A stretch of 14,860 bases of DNA from an uncultured Collinsella sp. (GTDB taxonomy: Bacteria; Actinomycetota; Coriobacteriia; Coriobacteriales; Coriobacteriaceae). The position numbers were made by a program, and so were the translations under genes. The stretch's first letter is position 1, and every line of letters starts with the position of its first letter. The stretch spans positions 1-14,860 of the forward strand of contig USKL01000011.1 in assembly GCA_900555225.1 (NCBI GenBank). The letters run 5' to 3'. Below, one piece after another: positions 6,599 through 13,636 of the stretch. The notes under the pieces were generated by a model, which saw nothing but the letters and a program-made list of their open reading frames with translations, had not been told where the DNA came from and made no database searches.

Positions 6599-6626
6599 TT
6601 GCACGAACGTAAAAATCGCCAATTAT
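6599..6626 (+). promoter_or_regulatory. Candidate promoter of the dehydrogenase/Etf operon
   Basis: TTGCAC (6599-6604) and AATTAT (6621-6626) are 16 bases apart, each matching four of six consensus bases. The inverted repeat GAGACgGTCTC (6628-6638) lies at the expected start of transcription, a usual place for a repressor operator. Confidence 0.4.
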
Positions 6627-6708
6627 GGAGACGGTCTCGAACACGTCGACGAAACGATGCGGTAACATCTCCCTGCAAACACTGTAGTTAGCTAAAGGGG
6701 GAGTTCGC

Positions 6709-8310
6709 TTGTCTGCAACCATCAAACCCTTCACCGACGAGTTCGATGAGTATGGCCGCGATGAATCTCGCGCATCGGGCGAGGCCTCGAGCATCTCGTT
6801 TCCGACAACGGAAAACGAGGTCCGTGCCATTTTGGAAAAGCTCCATGCCGAGCGTGTCCCGGTAACGGTTCAGGGCGCCCGAACCGGCCTTGCCGCCGGT
6901 GCCGTGCCCCACGGCGGGCATATCCTCAACACTTCCCGCATGAATCGCTACTTGGGCCTTCGCCGCGATGAACAAGGCCAATTTTTGCTGCGCGTGGAGC
7001 CGGGCGTTGTACTCTCGGAGCTGCGCAAGCAGCTGGGCAAGAAGGTGCTTCCGACCGCAGGCTGGGACCAGGCATCGATTGAAGCTTACGAGGAGTTTCA
7101 GGATGCCCCCGAGCAATTCTTCCCCACCGATCCTACCGAGGCGTCTGCCTGCTTGGGCGGCATGGCGGCATGCAATGCCTCTGGCGCCCGCAGCTACGCC
7201 TACGGTCCCATGCGCCCACATATCACGGGACTCCACGTCGCACTGGCTGATGGCGATTTGCTTGAGCTTCAGCGCGGCGAGGCTTTTGCCCAGGGCCGCC
7301 ACCTGTCGCTCGTGACGGCAGTGGGCCGTACGCTCGAGCTCGATCTTCCCGGCTATACCATGCCCAAGACAAAAAATGCCTCAGGCTATTTCGTTGCGGA
7401 CGAAATGGACGCCATCGACCTCTTTATCGGTGCTTGCGGCACGCTCGGCGTTATCACCGAGCTCGAGATTGCCCTGCAGGCGGCGCCTGCGGTCGTTTGG
7501 GGTGTGAGCTGCTTTTTCGATAGCGAAGACAAGGCCGTGTCCTTTACCGATTCCGTGCGTCCCGTCCTGTCCCATGCGGCTGCCATCGAGTACTTCGACG
7601 CTGGCGCCCTGGATATTCTACGTCGCCAGCGCGAGCAGTCGACGGCGTTTGCCTCGCTGCCGGCGCTCGACAAAGAGGCCAAGGTCTGTGTGTACGTGGA
7701 GCTCGACTGCGATGACGAGGCCCAGGCGACCGAGGAACTGTACCACCTGGGATGGGTGCTCGAGTTTGCGGGTGGCCGCGACGATGCGACATGGGTCGCG
7801 CGCACCGAGGTTGATCGCGAGTGCCAGCGGTTCTTCCGCCATGCGGTCCCCGAGAGCGTCAATATGCTTATCGACGAGCGTCGCCGCACGGATCCCACCA
7901 TCACCAAACTGGGTTCGGACATGTCGGTGCCCAATGCACGCCTTGCCGATGTCGTGGTCCTCTATCGCCGCACACTGGCCGAAAGCGGGCTTGAATCTGC
8001 TGCCTGGGGGCACATCGGTAACAACCATCTGCATGTGAACATCCTGCCGCGCGATGCGCAGGACTACCGTCGCGGTGGCGAGCTGTTTGCCCAGTGGGCT
8101 GCGGAGGTAACGGCTATGGGCGGTGCCGTTTCTGCCGAGCACGGCGTCGGCAAGATCAAGGCGGGCTTCTTAGAGACGATGTACGGTCACGAGGCCATGG
8201 TCGAGTCGGCGCGGCTCAAGCTCCAGCTCGATCCCGACGGGCAGCTGGGTCGCGGCAACCTGTTTTCGGAGAAGCTCTTGGATGAGCTTGTCCAGAAAGG
8301 GGGCGCGTGA
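6709..8310 (+). CDS. FAD-linked 2-hydroxyacid dehydrogenase (GlcD/LctD-like)
   Basis: This 533-residue cytoplasmic flavoenzyme belongs to the GlcD/D-lactate dehydrogenase superfamily. Residues of about 30-230 form the FAD_binding_4 (PCMH) domain: FPTTENEV, then VQGARTGLAAGAVP, ACLGGMAACNASGARSY and CGTLGVITELEIAL. The C-terminal FAD-oxidase domain carries GHIGNNHLHVN (about 434-444) and AEHGVGKIKAG (about 477-487), the metal/substrate-site motifs. It has no Fe-S motif and no membrane segment, so its electron acceptor must be a partner, and etfB and etfA follow immediately. In Acetobacterium woodii the equivalent LctD works with LctBC, oxidising lactate by electron confurcation. Lactate is the likeliest substrate; glycolate, 2-hydroxyglutarate or another 2-hydroxyacid are alternatives. 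Translation starts at TTG 6709 behind AAAGGGGGAG. It is somewhat longer than typical LctD. Confidence 0.88.
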   Translation: MSATIKPFTDEFDEYGRDESRASGEASSISFPTTENEVRAILEKLHAERVPVTVQGARTGLAAGAVPHGGHILNTSRMNRYLGLRRDEQGQFLLRVEPGVVLSELRKQLGKKVLPTAGWDQASIEAYEEFQDAPEQFFPTDPTEASACLGGMAACNASGARSYAYGPMRPHITGLHVALADGDLLELQRGEAFAQGRHLSLVTAVGRTLELDLPGYTMPKTKNASGYFVADEMDAIDLFIGACGTLGVITELEIALQAAPAVVWGVSCFFDSEDKAVSFTDSVRPVLSHAAAIEYFDAGALDILRRQREQSTAFASLPALDKEAKVCVYVELDCDDEAQATEELYHLGWVLEFAGGRDDATWVARTEVDRECQRFFRHAVPESVNMLIDERRRTDPTITKLGSDMSVPNARLADVVVLYRRTLAESGLESAAWGHIGNNHLHVNILPRDAQDYRRGGELFAQWAAEVTAMGGAVSAEHGVGKIKAGFLETMYGHEAMVESARLKLQLDPDGQLGRGNLFSEKLLDELVQKGGA

Positions 8311-8312
8311 AG

Positions 8313-9128
8313 ATGAGCGATTTCCATATGGTGGTGTGCGTCAAGGCCGTGCCGGGCAGCACCGAGGTCAAGATGGACCCCAAGACCAATACCATCGTGC
8401 GCGATGGCAAGCAGGCGGTCATTAATCCCTTTGATGCGAGCGCTTTGGAATGCGCGCTGGCGCTGAAAGACGACTTTATCGGCTTTGGCATGGACGTGCG
8501 CGTAACGGTGGTGTCGATGGGCATCCCCGCGACCGAGTCGCTGCTGCGCGACTGCATCGCCCGCGGTGCCGACGACGCGCTGCTGCTGACCGATCGCGCC
8601 TTTGCAGGTGCCGATACCCTGGCGACCACCTACGCCCTCAAGTGCGGCATCGAGGCGCTCGACGAGGACTTCGACCTGCTCATCTGCGGCAAGATGGCGG
8701 TGGATGGCGATACGGCCCAGATTGGTCCCGAGCTTGCCGGTGCCTTTGAGATTCCCTGCGTGACCGACGTGAGCTGCGTGCAAAGCGCGGGCTTTACGAC
8801 GTGTGACTCGCTGGCGCTCGTTCACGGATGCGATGCCGGCGAGGAGACGGTGTACCTTGAGATGCCGTGCGCGATGACGACTGCCAAGGAGATTGGCCAG
8901 TTGCGTATGCCGAGTATTGCCGGTATTCGCGCGGCGGAGGAGGCGGACGTGCGCGTGGTCAGTGCCGCCGACGTGAACGCCGACCCCGCGCGTTGCGGCC
9001 TTGCCGGGTCGCCGACACAGGTCGTGCGCTCGTTTGTGCCCGACCGTGACCAAACGTGCGAGACCGTTGAGGGGACGGCGTCCGAGCAAGCGGCAAAGCT
9101 TGCCAAGATTATCGAGGGGATGGCATAG
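8313..9128 (+). CDS. etfB: Electron transfer flavoprotein beta subunit
   Basis: This 271-residue EtfB opens with MVVCVKAVPGSTEVKMD and continues with VINPFDASALECALALKD. It carries the EtfB signature loop GKMAVDGDTAQIGPELA (about 126-142). Together with EtfA it holds the flavins; in bifurcating types the beta-subunit FAD splits electrons between NAD and ferredoxin. I chose ATG 8313, because AAAGGGGG (8296-8303) is about nine bases upstream. A GTG at 8307 is in frame and overlaps the dehydrogenase stop, but lies too close to the ribosome site. The stop is followed directly by the etfA start with no gap, so the three subunits are made together. The family assignment is secure; bifurcation is inferred from the partner genes. 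Confidence 0.92.
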   Translation: MSDFHMVVCVKAVPGSTEVKMDPKTNTIVRDGKQAVINPFDASALECALALKDDFIGFGMDVRVTVVSMGIPATESLLRDCIARGADDALLLTDRAFAGADTLATTYALKCGIEALDEDFDLLICGKMAVDGDTAQIGPELAGAFEIPCVTDVSCVQSAGFTTCDSLALVHGCDAGEETVYLEMPCAMTTAKEIGQLRMPSIAGIRAAEEADVRVVSAADVNADPARCGLAGSPTQVVRSFVPDRDQTCETVEGTASEQAAKLAKIIEGMA

Positions 9129-10334
9129 ATGGGCGGACTGATTATCGATAGCGAAGCCTGTATCGGCTGCGGTCGCTGCGTTCGCGCCTGTGCCTCGGGC
9201 GGCATCGTAGTGGAAGGCGAGCGACCCAGCCGATGCGCCCATGTAACCGACGGCTGCATCCTATGCGGTGGGTGTGTCGACGCCTGCCCCGTCAACGCTA
9301 TCTCGATCGAGCGTGACGAGGCTGCTGGTGCGGTGGACCTCGATGCATATCGAGACATTTGGGTATTCGCGCAGACCGACGAGCGCGATACGGTGACTCC
9401 CGTTGCCTATGAGCTTATGGGCAAGGGGCGCGAGCTTGCCGATGCTCGCGGCTGCCGTCTGGTGGCACTGGTCGGCATGAGCCCTGAGGGCTCGCTCGGG
9501 GACCTGGAGCATCTGGTTTGCGCGGGCGCCGACGAAGTCCTGGCCTGTCGCGACGAGCGCCTGCGCCAAAACGATGCGGAGGTCTACGCCCGCTTGATCT
9601 GCGATTTGGTAGCCGAACGCAAACCCGAGGCCATCCTATACGGTGCGACCGCTTTTGGTCGCGAACTGGCACCCGGCGTTGCCGTGCGTTTGCAGACAGG
9701 CCTTACGGCTGACTGCACCGTGCTTTCGATGGATGCGGAGTCGGGCCTACTGCAGCAGACGCGCCCGGCGTTTGGCGGCAACTTGATGGCCACCATCATT
9801 TGCCCCAACCACCGTCCGCAGATGGCAACGGTGCGCTCCGGTATCTTTATGGCGCCCGACTTTGACTACGGCCGCTCCGGCACGATCACCCAGATATCAC
9901 TTGCGGATGATGCTAAGGCTCGTGTCGAGATCTCGATTCCCGCCGAGGAGTGGGGACAGCAGGCTTCGATCGCCGATGCCGAGCGCCTGGTCGTGGTGGG
10001 TCGCGGCATTGGTTCCAAGAAAAATCTGCCGCTGATGCGAAGGCTCGCCGAGGCTCTGGGAGCCGAGCTTGGCTGCACGCGACCTGTCGTGGAGGCCGGC
10101 TGGTTGGAGTATCGCCATCAGATTGGCCAGACGGGCGTATCGGTTTCGCCCAAGCTTCTCGTGAGTATCGGTGTTTCGGGCGCCATCCAGCATCTTGCCG
10201 GCATCGGTGGGGCTGAGTGCATTATCGCCATCAACGAGGACCCGGATGCCCCCATTTTTGGTACTGCCCAGTACAAGGTTGTCGGCGATGCCGTCGAGGT
10301 CGTCGAGGAGCTGCTGGCTCAGCTTGAGCGCTAG
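9129..10334 (+). CDS. etfA: Electron transfer flavoprotein alpha subunit with N-terminal 2x[4Fe-4S] ferredoxin domain
   Basis: The 401 residues begin with a ferredoxin domain carrying two complete four-cysteine motifs. C11-x2-C14-x2-C17-x3-C21 is the first and C43-x2-C46-x2-C49-x3-C53-P the second. After a short linker come the Etf alpha domain (about 75-250) and the C-terminal FAD domain. The FAD domain contains VVVGRGIGSKKN, then IGQTGVSVSPK and VSIGVSGAIQHLAGIGG (about 345-361) and ends in AINEDPDAPIF, matching the EtfA signature. N-terminal ferredoxin domains occur in EtfA subunits of bifurcating complexes such as LctC and CarE, where they pass electrons to or from ferredoxin. The stop codon overlaps the converging HD-domain gene (shared CTAG at 10331-10334). 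No terminator was seen. Confidence 0.92.
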   Translation: MGGLIIDSEACIGCGRCVRACASGGIVVEGERPSRCAHVTDGCILCGGCVDACPVNAISIERDEAAGAVDLDAYRDIWVFAQTDERDTVTPVAYELMGKGRELADARGCRLVALVGMSPEGSLGDLEHLVCAGADEVLACRDERLRQNDAEVYARLICDLVAERKPEAILYGATAFGRELAPGVAVRLQTGLTADCTVLSMDAESGLLQQTRPAFGGNLMATIICPNHRPQMATVRSGIFMAPDFDYGRSGTITQISLADDAKARVEISIPAEEWGQQASIADAERLVVVGRGIGSKKNLPLMRRLAEALGAELGCTRPVVEAGWLEYRHQIGQTGVSVSPKLLVSIGVSGAIQHLAGIGGAECIIAINEDPDAPIFGTAQYKVVGDAVEVVEELLAQLER

Positions 10335-11143
10335 GCGCGCGCCAGCCAGTCGCGCATCTCGTCCTTAAGGCGGCTCCAAGTTGCCTGCGTGGCGGGGTCG
10401 GTAAAGGGCCGCGTGATGCCAAAAGGCGCGTCGAGCAGGCGGTAGATATCGCCCTGCTCGCGCGCCAGCGCGCGGCTCGCTGGATAGACGAGCTCAAACA
10501 TAAAGCAGATGAGTCCCACCAGGTAGTCTGCGGGCTCGTCGCGTTCATCGCGTGCGACGCAGCGGTGCTCGTCAAAGGCGGCAAGTGTCGGCGACGAGAA
10601 ACGGCTGCCGAGAAACGTCTTCTCGTCCACCTTGAGGATAGTGTCGACAGTGCTGTCGGCGATGGCGCGCATAATGTCGATCTTGTCGCCATCGCGCACG
10701 ATATCGCAGAAGCTCCGCGTGCGCTCGTCGAGCTGCGCGGGTAGACGGAAATCGCTGTGATAGGCAATGCTCGCTCGGATGAGCCCATCTTCTGCCGGGT
10801 CATCGATAAAGTCGCGGATGCTCGTTACGGCGGGTGCATCGGCGGGATTCTCGCCAAAGAGGACCTCGATGCCCAGCGCCGCATGGCTCATGCTCTCGGC
10901 GTCCTTAAAGGTGTCCCAGCGTCGCAGCTGCTCAAAGCGGCCCATATCGTGTAGCAGGCCGCAAAGCCATGCCAGGTCAATATCTTCTGACGACCAGCCC
11001 TGCTCGCGCGCTACGGCATCGCATGCCTCGGCCACGTGGTACGTATGCTCGATTTTGAGCGCGATGCGTTGGTTGGTGGCGTCGTAGGCATCGGTGTAGC
11101 TTTTGAAGGCCGCGCGCGCCCGGTCTCGATCGATAGCTGTCAT
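10331..11143 (-). CDS. HD-domain phosphohydrolase
   Basis: This 270-residue soluble protein has an HD metal-binding fold. The ligands are H36 (in EHTYHV), H65-D66 (LLHDMGRFEQ), a later histidine at 129 (AYHSD) and D153 (DGDKIDI). Family members are metal-dependent phosphohydrolases acting on nucleotides or cyclic nucleotides. The GYP signature of c-di-GMP-specific HD-GYP enzymes is absent, so the substrate cannot be named. The C-terminal 100 residues contain a helical region (LICFMFELVYPASR). The ATG at 11143 follows AGGAAG. The gene stands alone, convergent with etfA with the stops sharing CTAG, and divergent from azlC. Confidence 0.85.
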   Translation of the reverse strand: MTAIDRDRARAAFKSYTDAYDATNQRIALKIEHTYHVAEACDAVAREQGWSSEDIDLAWLCGLLHDMGRFEQLRRWDTFKDAESMSHAALGIEVLFGENPADAPAVTSIRDFIDDPAEDGLIRASIAYHSDFRLPAQLDERTRSFCDIVRDGDKIDIMRAIADSTVDTILKVDEKTFLGSRFSSPTLAAFDEHRCVARDERDEPADYLVGLICFMFELVYPASRALAREQGDIYRLLDAPFGITRPFTDPATQATWSRLKDEMRDWLARA

Positions 11144-11183
11144 AATGACTTCCTAAAAAGTTGTGTCTTTCGATCCGGTGGCA

Positions 11184-11189
11184 ATTGTA
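11184..11189 (-). promoter_or_regulatory. Candidate -10 of the HD-domain gene
   Basis: On the minus strand TACAAT matches five of six -10 bases. CCGACA, 15 bases upstream, is a weak -35 with a short spacer. The implied leader is about 34 bases. Confidence 0.4.
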
Positions 11190-11269
11190 GGTGAACTCGG
11201 TTGCTGTCGGATGATGATTCTGCCGTATCGCTACATGCGGCTCGGAGACCTTGTCAGGATGAGAAGCGT

Positions 11270-11962
11270 ATGGTGTTCAAAATCGTTAGAACCGTCTGGC
11301 CGGTGATGCTTACCTATGTTGCAATAGGCGCGCCGTGCGGAATGATCATGGGGCAGACGGGAATGGAGCCCTGGATGGTCTTTGCCCTGAGCAGCACGTT
11401 TGTGACGGGCAGCGGCCAGTTTATGATCTGCAATCTTTGGCTGGCGGACGTGCCGGCACCTTCGATTATCGCGAGCGTTGCCGCCATCTCCTCGCGTTTT
11501 GCGCTTTACTCGGCATCGATCGCGCCGCATCTGACGGGTGCCTCGAAGCGTCAGACGCTGGCTGTTGCCGCGACACTTACCGAGGAGGCATATGGCATCT
11601 CGCTTGCCAAGTTGGTTGAAGGGGAGGATTGGGGCCCGCGCGAGTCCTTTGTGCTCAACGTGATCCTCATCGCAACATGGGGCGTTTCGTGTACGATGGG
11701 CACCATCGTCGGCGCCGTTGTCGATGTTCCCACCGCCATTGCAGCCTTTGTCTGCACCTCGCTCTTTATCTGCCTGCTCTTTTCGCAGCGGCTGTCGCGC
11801 GGCAACGTTGTCGCGGCGGTTTCGGGCGCGGTGTCCGTCGCCGTATGCAAGTTCTTGGGCCTCACGAATATTGCCGTGCCGGCAAGCGTCGTGGCCGGCA
11901 TTGCCATTGCGTTGGCGTGCGATGCTGTATTTGACGGAAGAGGTGCCCGCGATGCCCGTTAA
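11270..11962 (+). CDS. azlC: AzlC family branched-chain amino acid exporter, large subunit
   Basis: This 230-residue membrane protein belongs to the AzlC family. Its family-like sequence includes PVMLTYVAIGAPCGMIMGQTG at the start and STFVTGSGQFMICNLW, the equivalent of the family's AGSxQF segment. Several further hydrophobic helices follow, ending in AVPASVVAGIAIALACDAVF. AzlC and AzlD together export branched-chain amino acids and toxic analogues such as azaleucine. The frame opens at 11201, but ATG 11270 is preferred because the upstream 23 residues are charged and unlike the family; AGGATGAGAAG precedes the start. The last 11 bases overlap azlD. No convincing promoter was seen in the 126 bases before it. 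Confidence 0.88.
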   Translation: MVFKIVRTVWPVMLTYVAIGAPCGMIMGQTGMEPWMVFALSSTFVTGSGQFMICNLWLADVPAPSIIASVAAISSRFALYSASIAPHLTGASKRQTLAVAATLTEEAYGISLAKLVEGEDWGPRESFVLNVILIATWGVSCTMGTIVGAVVDVPTAIAAFVCTSLFICLLFSQRLSRGNVVAAVSGAVSVAVCKFLGLTNIAVPASVVAGIAIALACDAVFDGRGARDAR

Positions 11963-12275
11963 CGAGTTCTTGGTTCTGTGGCTGTCGTCGTGGGCTGCTA
12001 TCGCGTTCTTTCGCATCGCGCCGGCGTTCGCCTTGCGCGGGCGGACCCTGTCGCCCCGCATTACCGAGGCCCTGGGCTATATCCCGCCCGCTGCCTTTGC
12101 CGCGCTGGTCGCCAACGACTTGGTGAGCCCCGGCGCGTTCGACGCGGGACTCTGGCCTGCCTTGGTTCCCTGGATTGCGGCCGTCGGCGTCGTGGTCGTG
12201 GCGGTCAAGACAAAATCGATGCTGTGGTGCTGCGTCTCGGGCATCGTACTCTATATTGTCTTGAGCCTTATATAG
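11952..12275 (+). CDS. azlD: AzlD family branched-chain amino acid exporter, small subunit
   Basis: This 107-residue membrane protein has three or four helices. It begins VNEFLVLWLSSWAAIAFFRI. It continues with the family-like ALRGRTLSPRITEALGYIPP and ends in AVKTKSMLWCCVSGIVLYIV. This length and pattern fit AzlD, the small partner required by AzlC. ATG 11952 overlaps the azlC stop by 11 bases, and a GGAAGAGG ribosome site lies inside azlC. Reading could extend upstream within azlC, but that part is a shadow of azlC. Confidence 0.85.
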   Translation: MPVNEFLVLWLSSWAAIAFFRIAPAFALRGRTLSPRITEALGYIPPAAFAALVANDLVSPGAFDAGLWPALVPWIAAVGVVVVAVKTKSMLWCCVSGIVLYIVLSLI

Positions 12276-12383
12276 GGGTGGCGTCGCGGGCGCCGAATCT
12301 CGTTCCATCCCAACTTGTCGAATTTTTCACCGAGCTGGTCTATTTCTTCTGGTACCATGGTCAAACTTTACTGTAGCAAAGCA

Positions 12384-12408
12384 TGACGTGGGCTTTTGTT
12401 CCGCGTCA
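12384..12408 (+). other. Inverted repeat in the kdgT leader
   Basis: TGACGTGG (12384-12391) and CCGCGTCA (12401-12408) form an 8-bp stem with one G-T pair and a 9-base loop. It ends 17 bases before the kdgT ATG, so it could be a repressor operator or a leader hairpin that affects the ribosome site. Confidence 0.45.
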
Positions 12409-12425
12409 GCGGAAATGGGGGTTTC

Positions 12426-13448
12426 ATGGCACAGGAAGCGACTGCCAACGAGCAAAAGAAATTCAAGGTTCCGCGCATCCCGGGCGACATCATGATCTAT
12501 CCGATGATCGTCGGTCTTTTGCTCAACACCTTCTGCCCGCAGGTTTTTGAGATCGGCGGCTTCTTTACGGCTGCCTGCCGCGGTGGCTCCAATACCATCG
12601 TCGCCGCGATCCTGCTGTTCGTGGGCGCCGGCATCAGCTTTAAGTCCACGCCGGGCGCCATCAAGACCGGTATCGTCGTGCTGATTCCCAAGCTGGTCGT
12701 CGCAGCGGCTCTCGGCCTAGGCGTGGCATATTTCTTTAACGACAACTTCCTGGGTCTGAGCTCCGTGTCTATCATCGGCGGCATTACGTTTTGCAACATG
12801 GCGCTCTATACGGGCATCATGGGCGAGTTCGGCGATGAGTCCGAGCAGGGCGCCGTCGGTATCCTGTTCTTTACGGCCGGCCCCGCCGTCACGATGATCA
12901 TCCTTGGTGTTTCGGGTCTTGCCAACATCCCTGTCGGTACTATCATCGGCTCCATTTTGCCGCTCGTTATCGGCATGGTTCTGGGCAACCTGTTCCCGTT
13001 TATCAAGAACCTGCTGGTTCCCGGCGCCAATCCCGCGATCGCTGTAATTGGTTTTCAGCTCGGTGCGTCCATGAGCCTTTCGAGCTTCATCGCCGGCGGT
13101 ATTTCCGGCATCTTGCTGGGCCTTGTCACGCTGTTTGTCGTCGGTCCCATCACCTTTGCGTTCGAGCGCCTGTGCGGTGGTAACGGCAAGGCTGCCGTGG
13201 CTTGCTCCACCATCGCCGGCACGGCTATGACCACGCCGGTTGCTCTCGCCGAGGTCGCGCCGCGCTACGCCGAGCTTGCACCCACCGCGTACGCCCAGAT
13301 CGCCACTGCCGTTATCATCACGGCAATCATGGCCCCGATTCTGACCGGCTGGGTCGATAAGAAGTTCTGCCAGAGCAAGGAAGACCTGTCGCCTGCCGGT
13401 GTCGAGGCCATCGAGGAGGCTGTCGCGGCCGACATCGATGGCGAGTAG
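12426..13448 (+). CDS. kdgT: 2-keto-3-deoxygluconate permease
   Basis: This 340-residue membrane protein of the KdgT family carries IPGDIMIYPMIVGLLLNTFCP, FVGAGISFK, GGITFCNMALYTGIMGEFGDE and a C-terminal AGTAMTTPVALAEVAP. The length is close to the E. coli protein. KdgT imports 2-keto-3-deoxygluconate, an intermediate of pectin and uronate breakdown, with protons. The start ATG 12426 follows a GGGGG ribosome site; an in-frame ATG ten codons earlier lies within the leader inverted repeat region and lacks a ribosome site. The C-terminal tail is acidic. No KDG kinase, aldolase or uronate gene is nearby, so the actual substrate may be a related ketoacid. A 12-bp hairpin follows. Confidence 0.9.
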   Translation: MAQEATANEQKKFKVPRIPGDIMIYPMIVGLLLNTFCPQVFEIGGFFTAACRGGSNTIVAAILLFVGAGISFKSTPGAIKTGIVVLIPKLVVAAALGLGVAYFFNDNFLGLSSVSIIGGITFCNMALYTGIMGEFGDESEQGAVGILFFTAGPAVTMIILGVSGLANIPVGTIIGSILPLVIGMVLGNLFPFIKNLLVPGANPAIAVIGFQLGASMSLSSFIAGGISGILLGLVTLFVVGPITFAFERLCGGNGKAAVACSTIAGTAMTTPVALAEVAPRYAELAPTAYAQIATAVIITAIMAPILTGWVDKKFCQSKEDLSPAGVEAIEEAVAADIDGE

Positions 13449-13493
13449 CAATCGATACCCATCAATGATTCCGGCGTGCAACTCGCGCCGTTT

Positions 13494-13537
13494 GAGCGCC
13501 CGAACGAGAGCTGTCTTGCAGTGACGTTCGGGCGCTC
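13494..13537 (+). terminator. Long hairpin after kdgT
   Basis: GAGCGCCCGAAC (13494-13505) and GTTCGGGCGCTC (13526-13537) make a perfect 12-bp stem around a 20-base loop, 45 bases after the kdgT stop. The tail TGCTATTATT is only moderately T-rich, so termination may be partial. The 3' arm abuts the next gene's -10. Confidence 0.65.
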
Positions 13538-13546
13538 TGCTATTAT
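13538..13546 (+). promoter_or_regulatory. Extended -10 promoter of the diguanylate cyclase gene
   Basis: TGC (13538-13540) followed by TATTAT (13541-13546) gives an extended -10. TTGCAG 19 bases upstream, inside the loop of the kdgT hairpin, is a possible -35. The leader of about 85 bases contains a small hairpin GAATCgggcGATTC (13591-13604). Confidence 0.45.
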
Positions 13547-13636
13547 TCCCCTTACCCCTGCGGAGAAAGGGGCGTTTATTGCCCAGACACGAATCGGGCG
13601 ATTCTGACCACTTGGATATTGAAGGGAGGGCGTCTA

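Larger units (their letters stand above)
6363..6708. other. Divergent control region between the surface operon and the dehydrogenase/Etf operon
   Basis: These 346 bases hold no gene I can support. From left to right they contain the surface operon's ribosome site (6368-6374), a leader hairpin (6384-6407) and three degenerate direct repeats (6437-6470). Then come a minus-strand promoter candidate (6496-6524), a plus-strand promoter candidate (6599-6626), and an inverted repeat at the expected plus-strand transcript start (6628-6638). The ribosome site of the dehydrogenase gene (AAAGGGGGAG) lies at 6694-6703. Confidence 0.6.

Noticed and set aside
5560..6678. A 372-residue version of the membrane-anchored beta-domain protein
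   Set aside because: The extension covers another gene and the control region and is Arg/His/Ser-rich; the ATG at 6069 with its ATGA overlap explains the gene better.
8187..9242. Long open frame on the minus strand opposite etfB
   Set aside because: It is antisense to a clear EtfB with family signatures; its translation is rich in His, Arg and Gly without domain pattern, as expected for an antisense frame in high-GC DNA.
11231..12061. Open minus-strand frame opposite azlC/azlD
   Set aside because: Charged, low-pattern translation opposite two membrane proteins; antisense shadow.
13547..13636. c-di-GMP riboswitch ahead of the GGDEF gene
   Set aside because: Only small hairpins are present; the conserved core of the known c-di-GMP riboswitch classes was not recognised.
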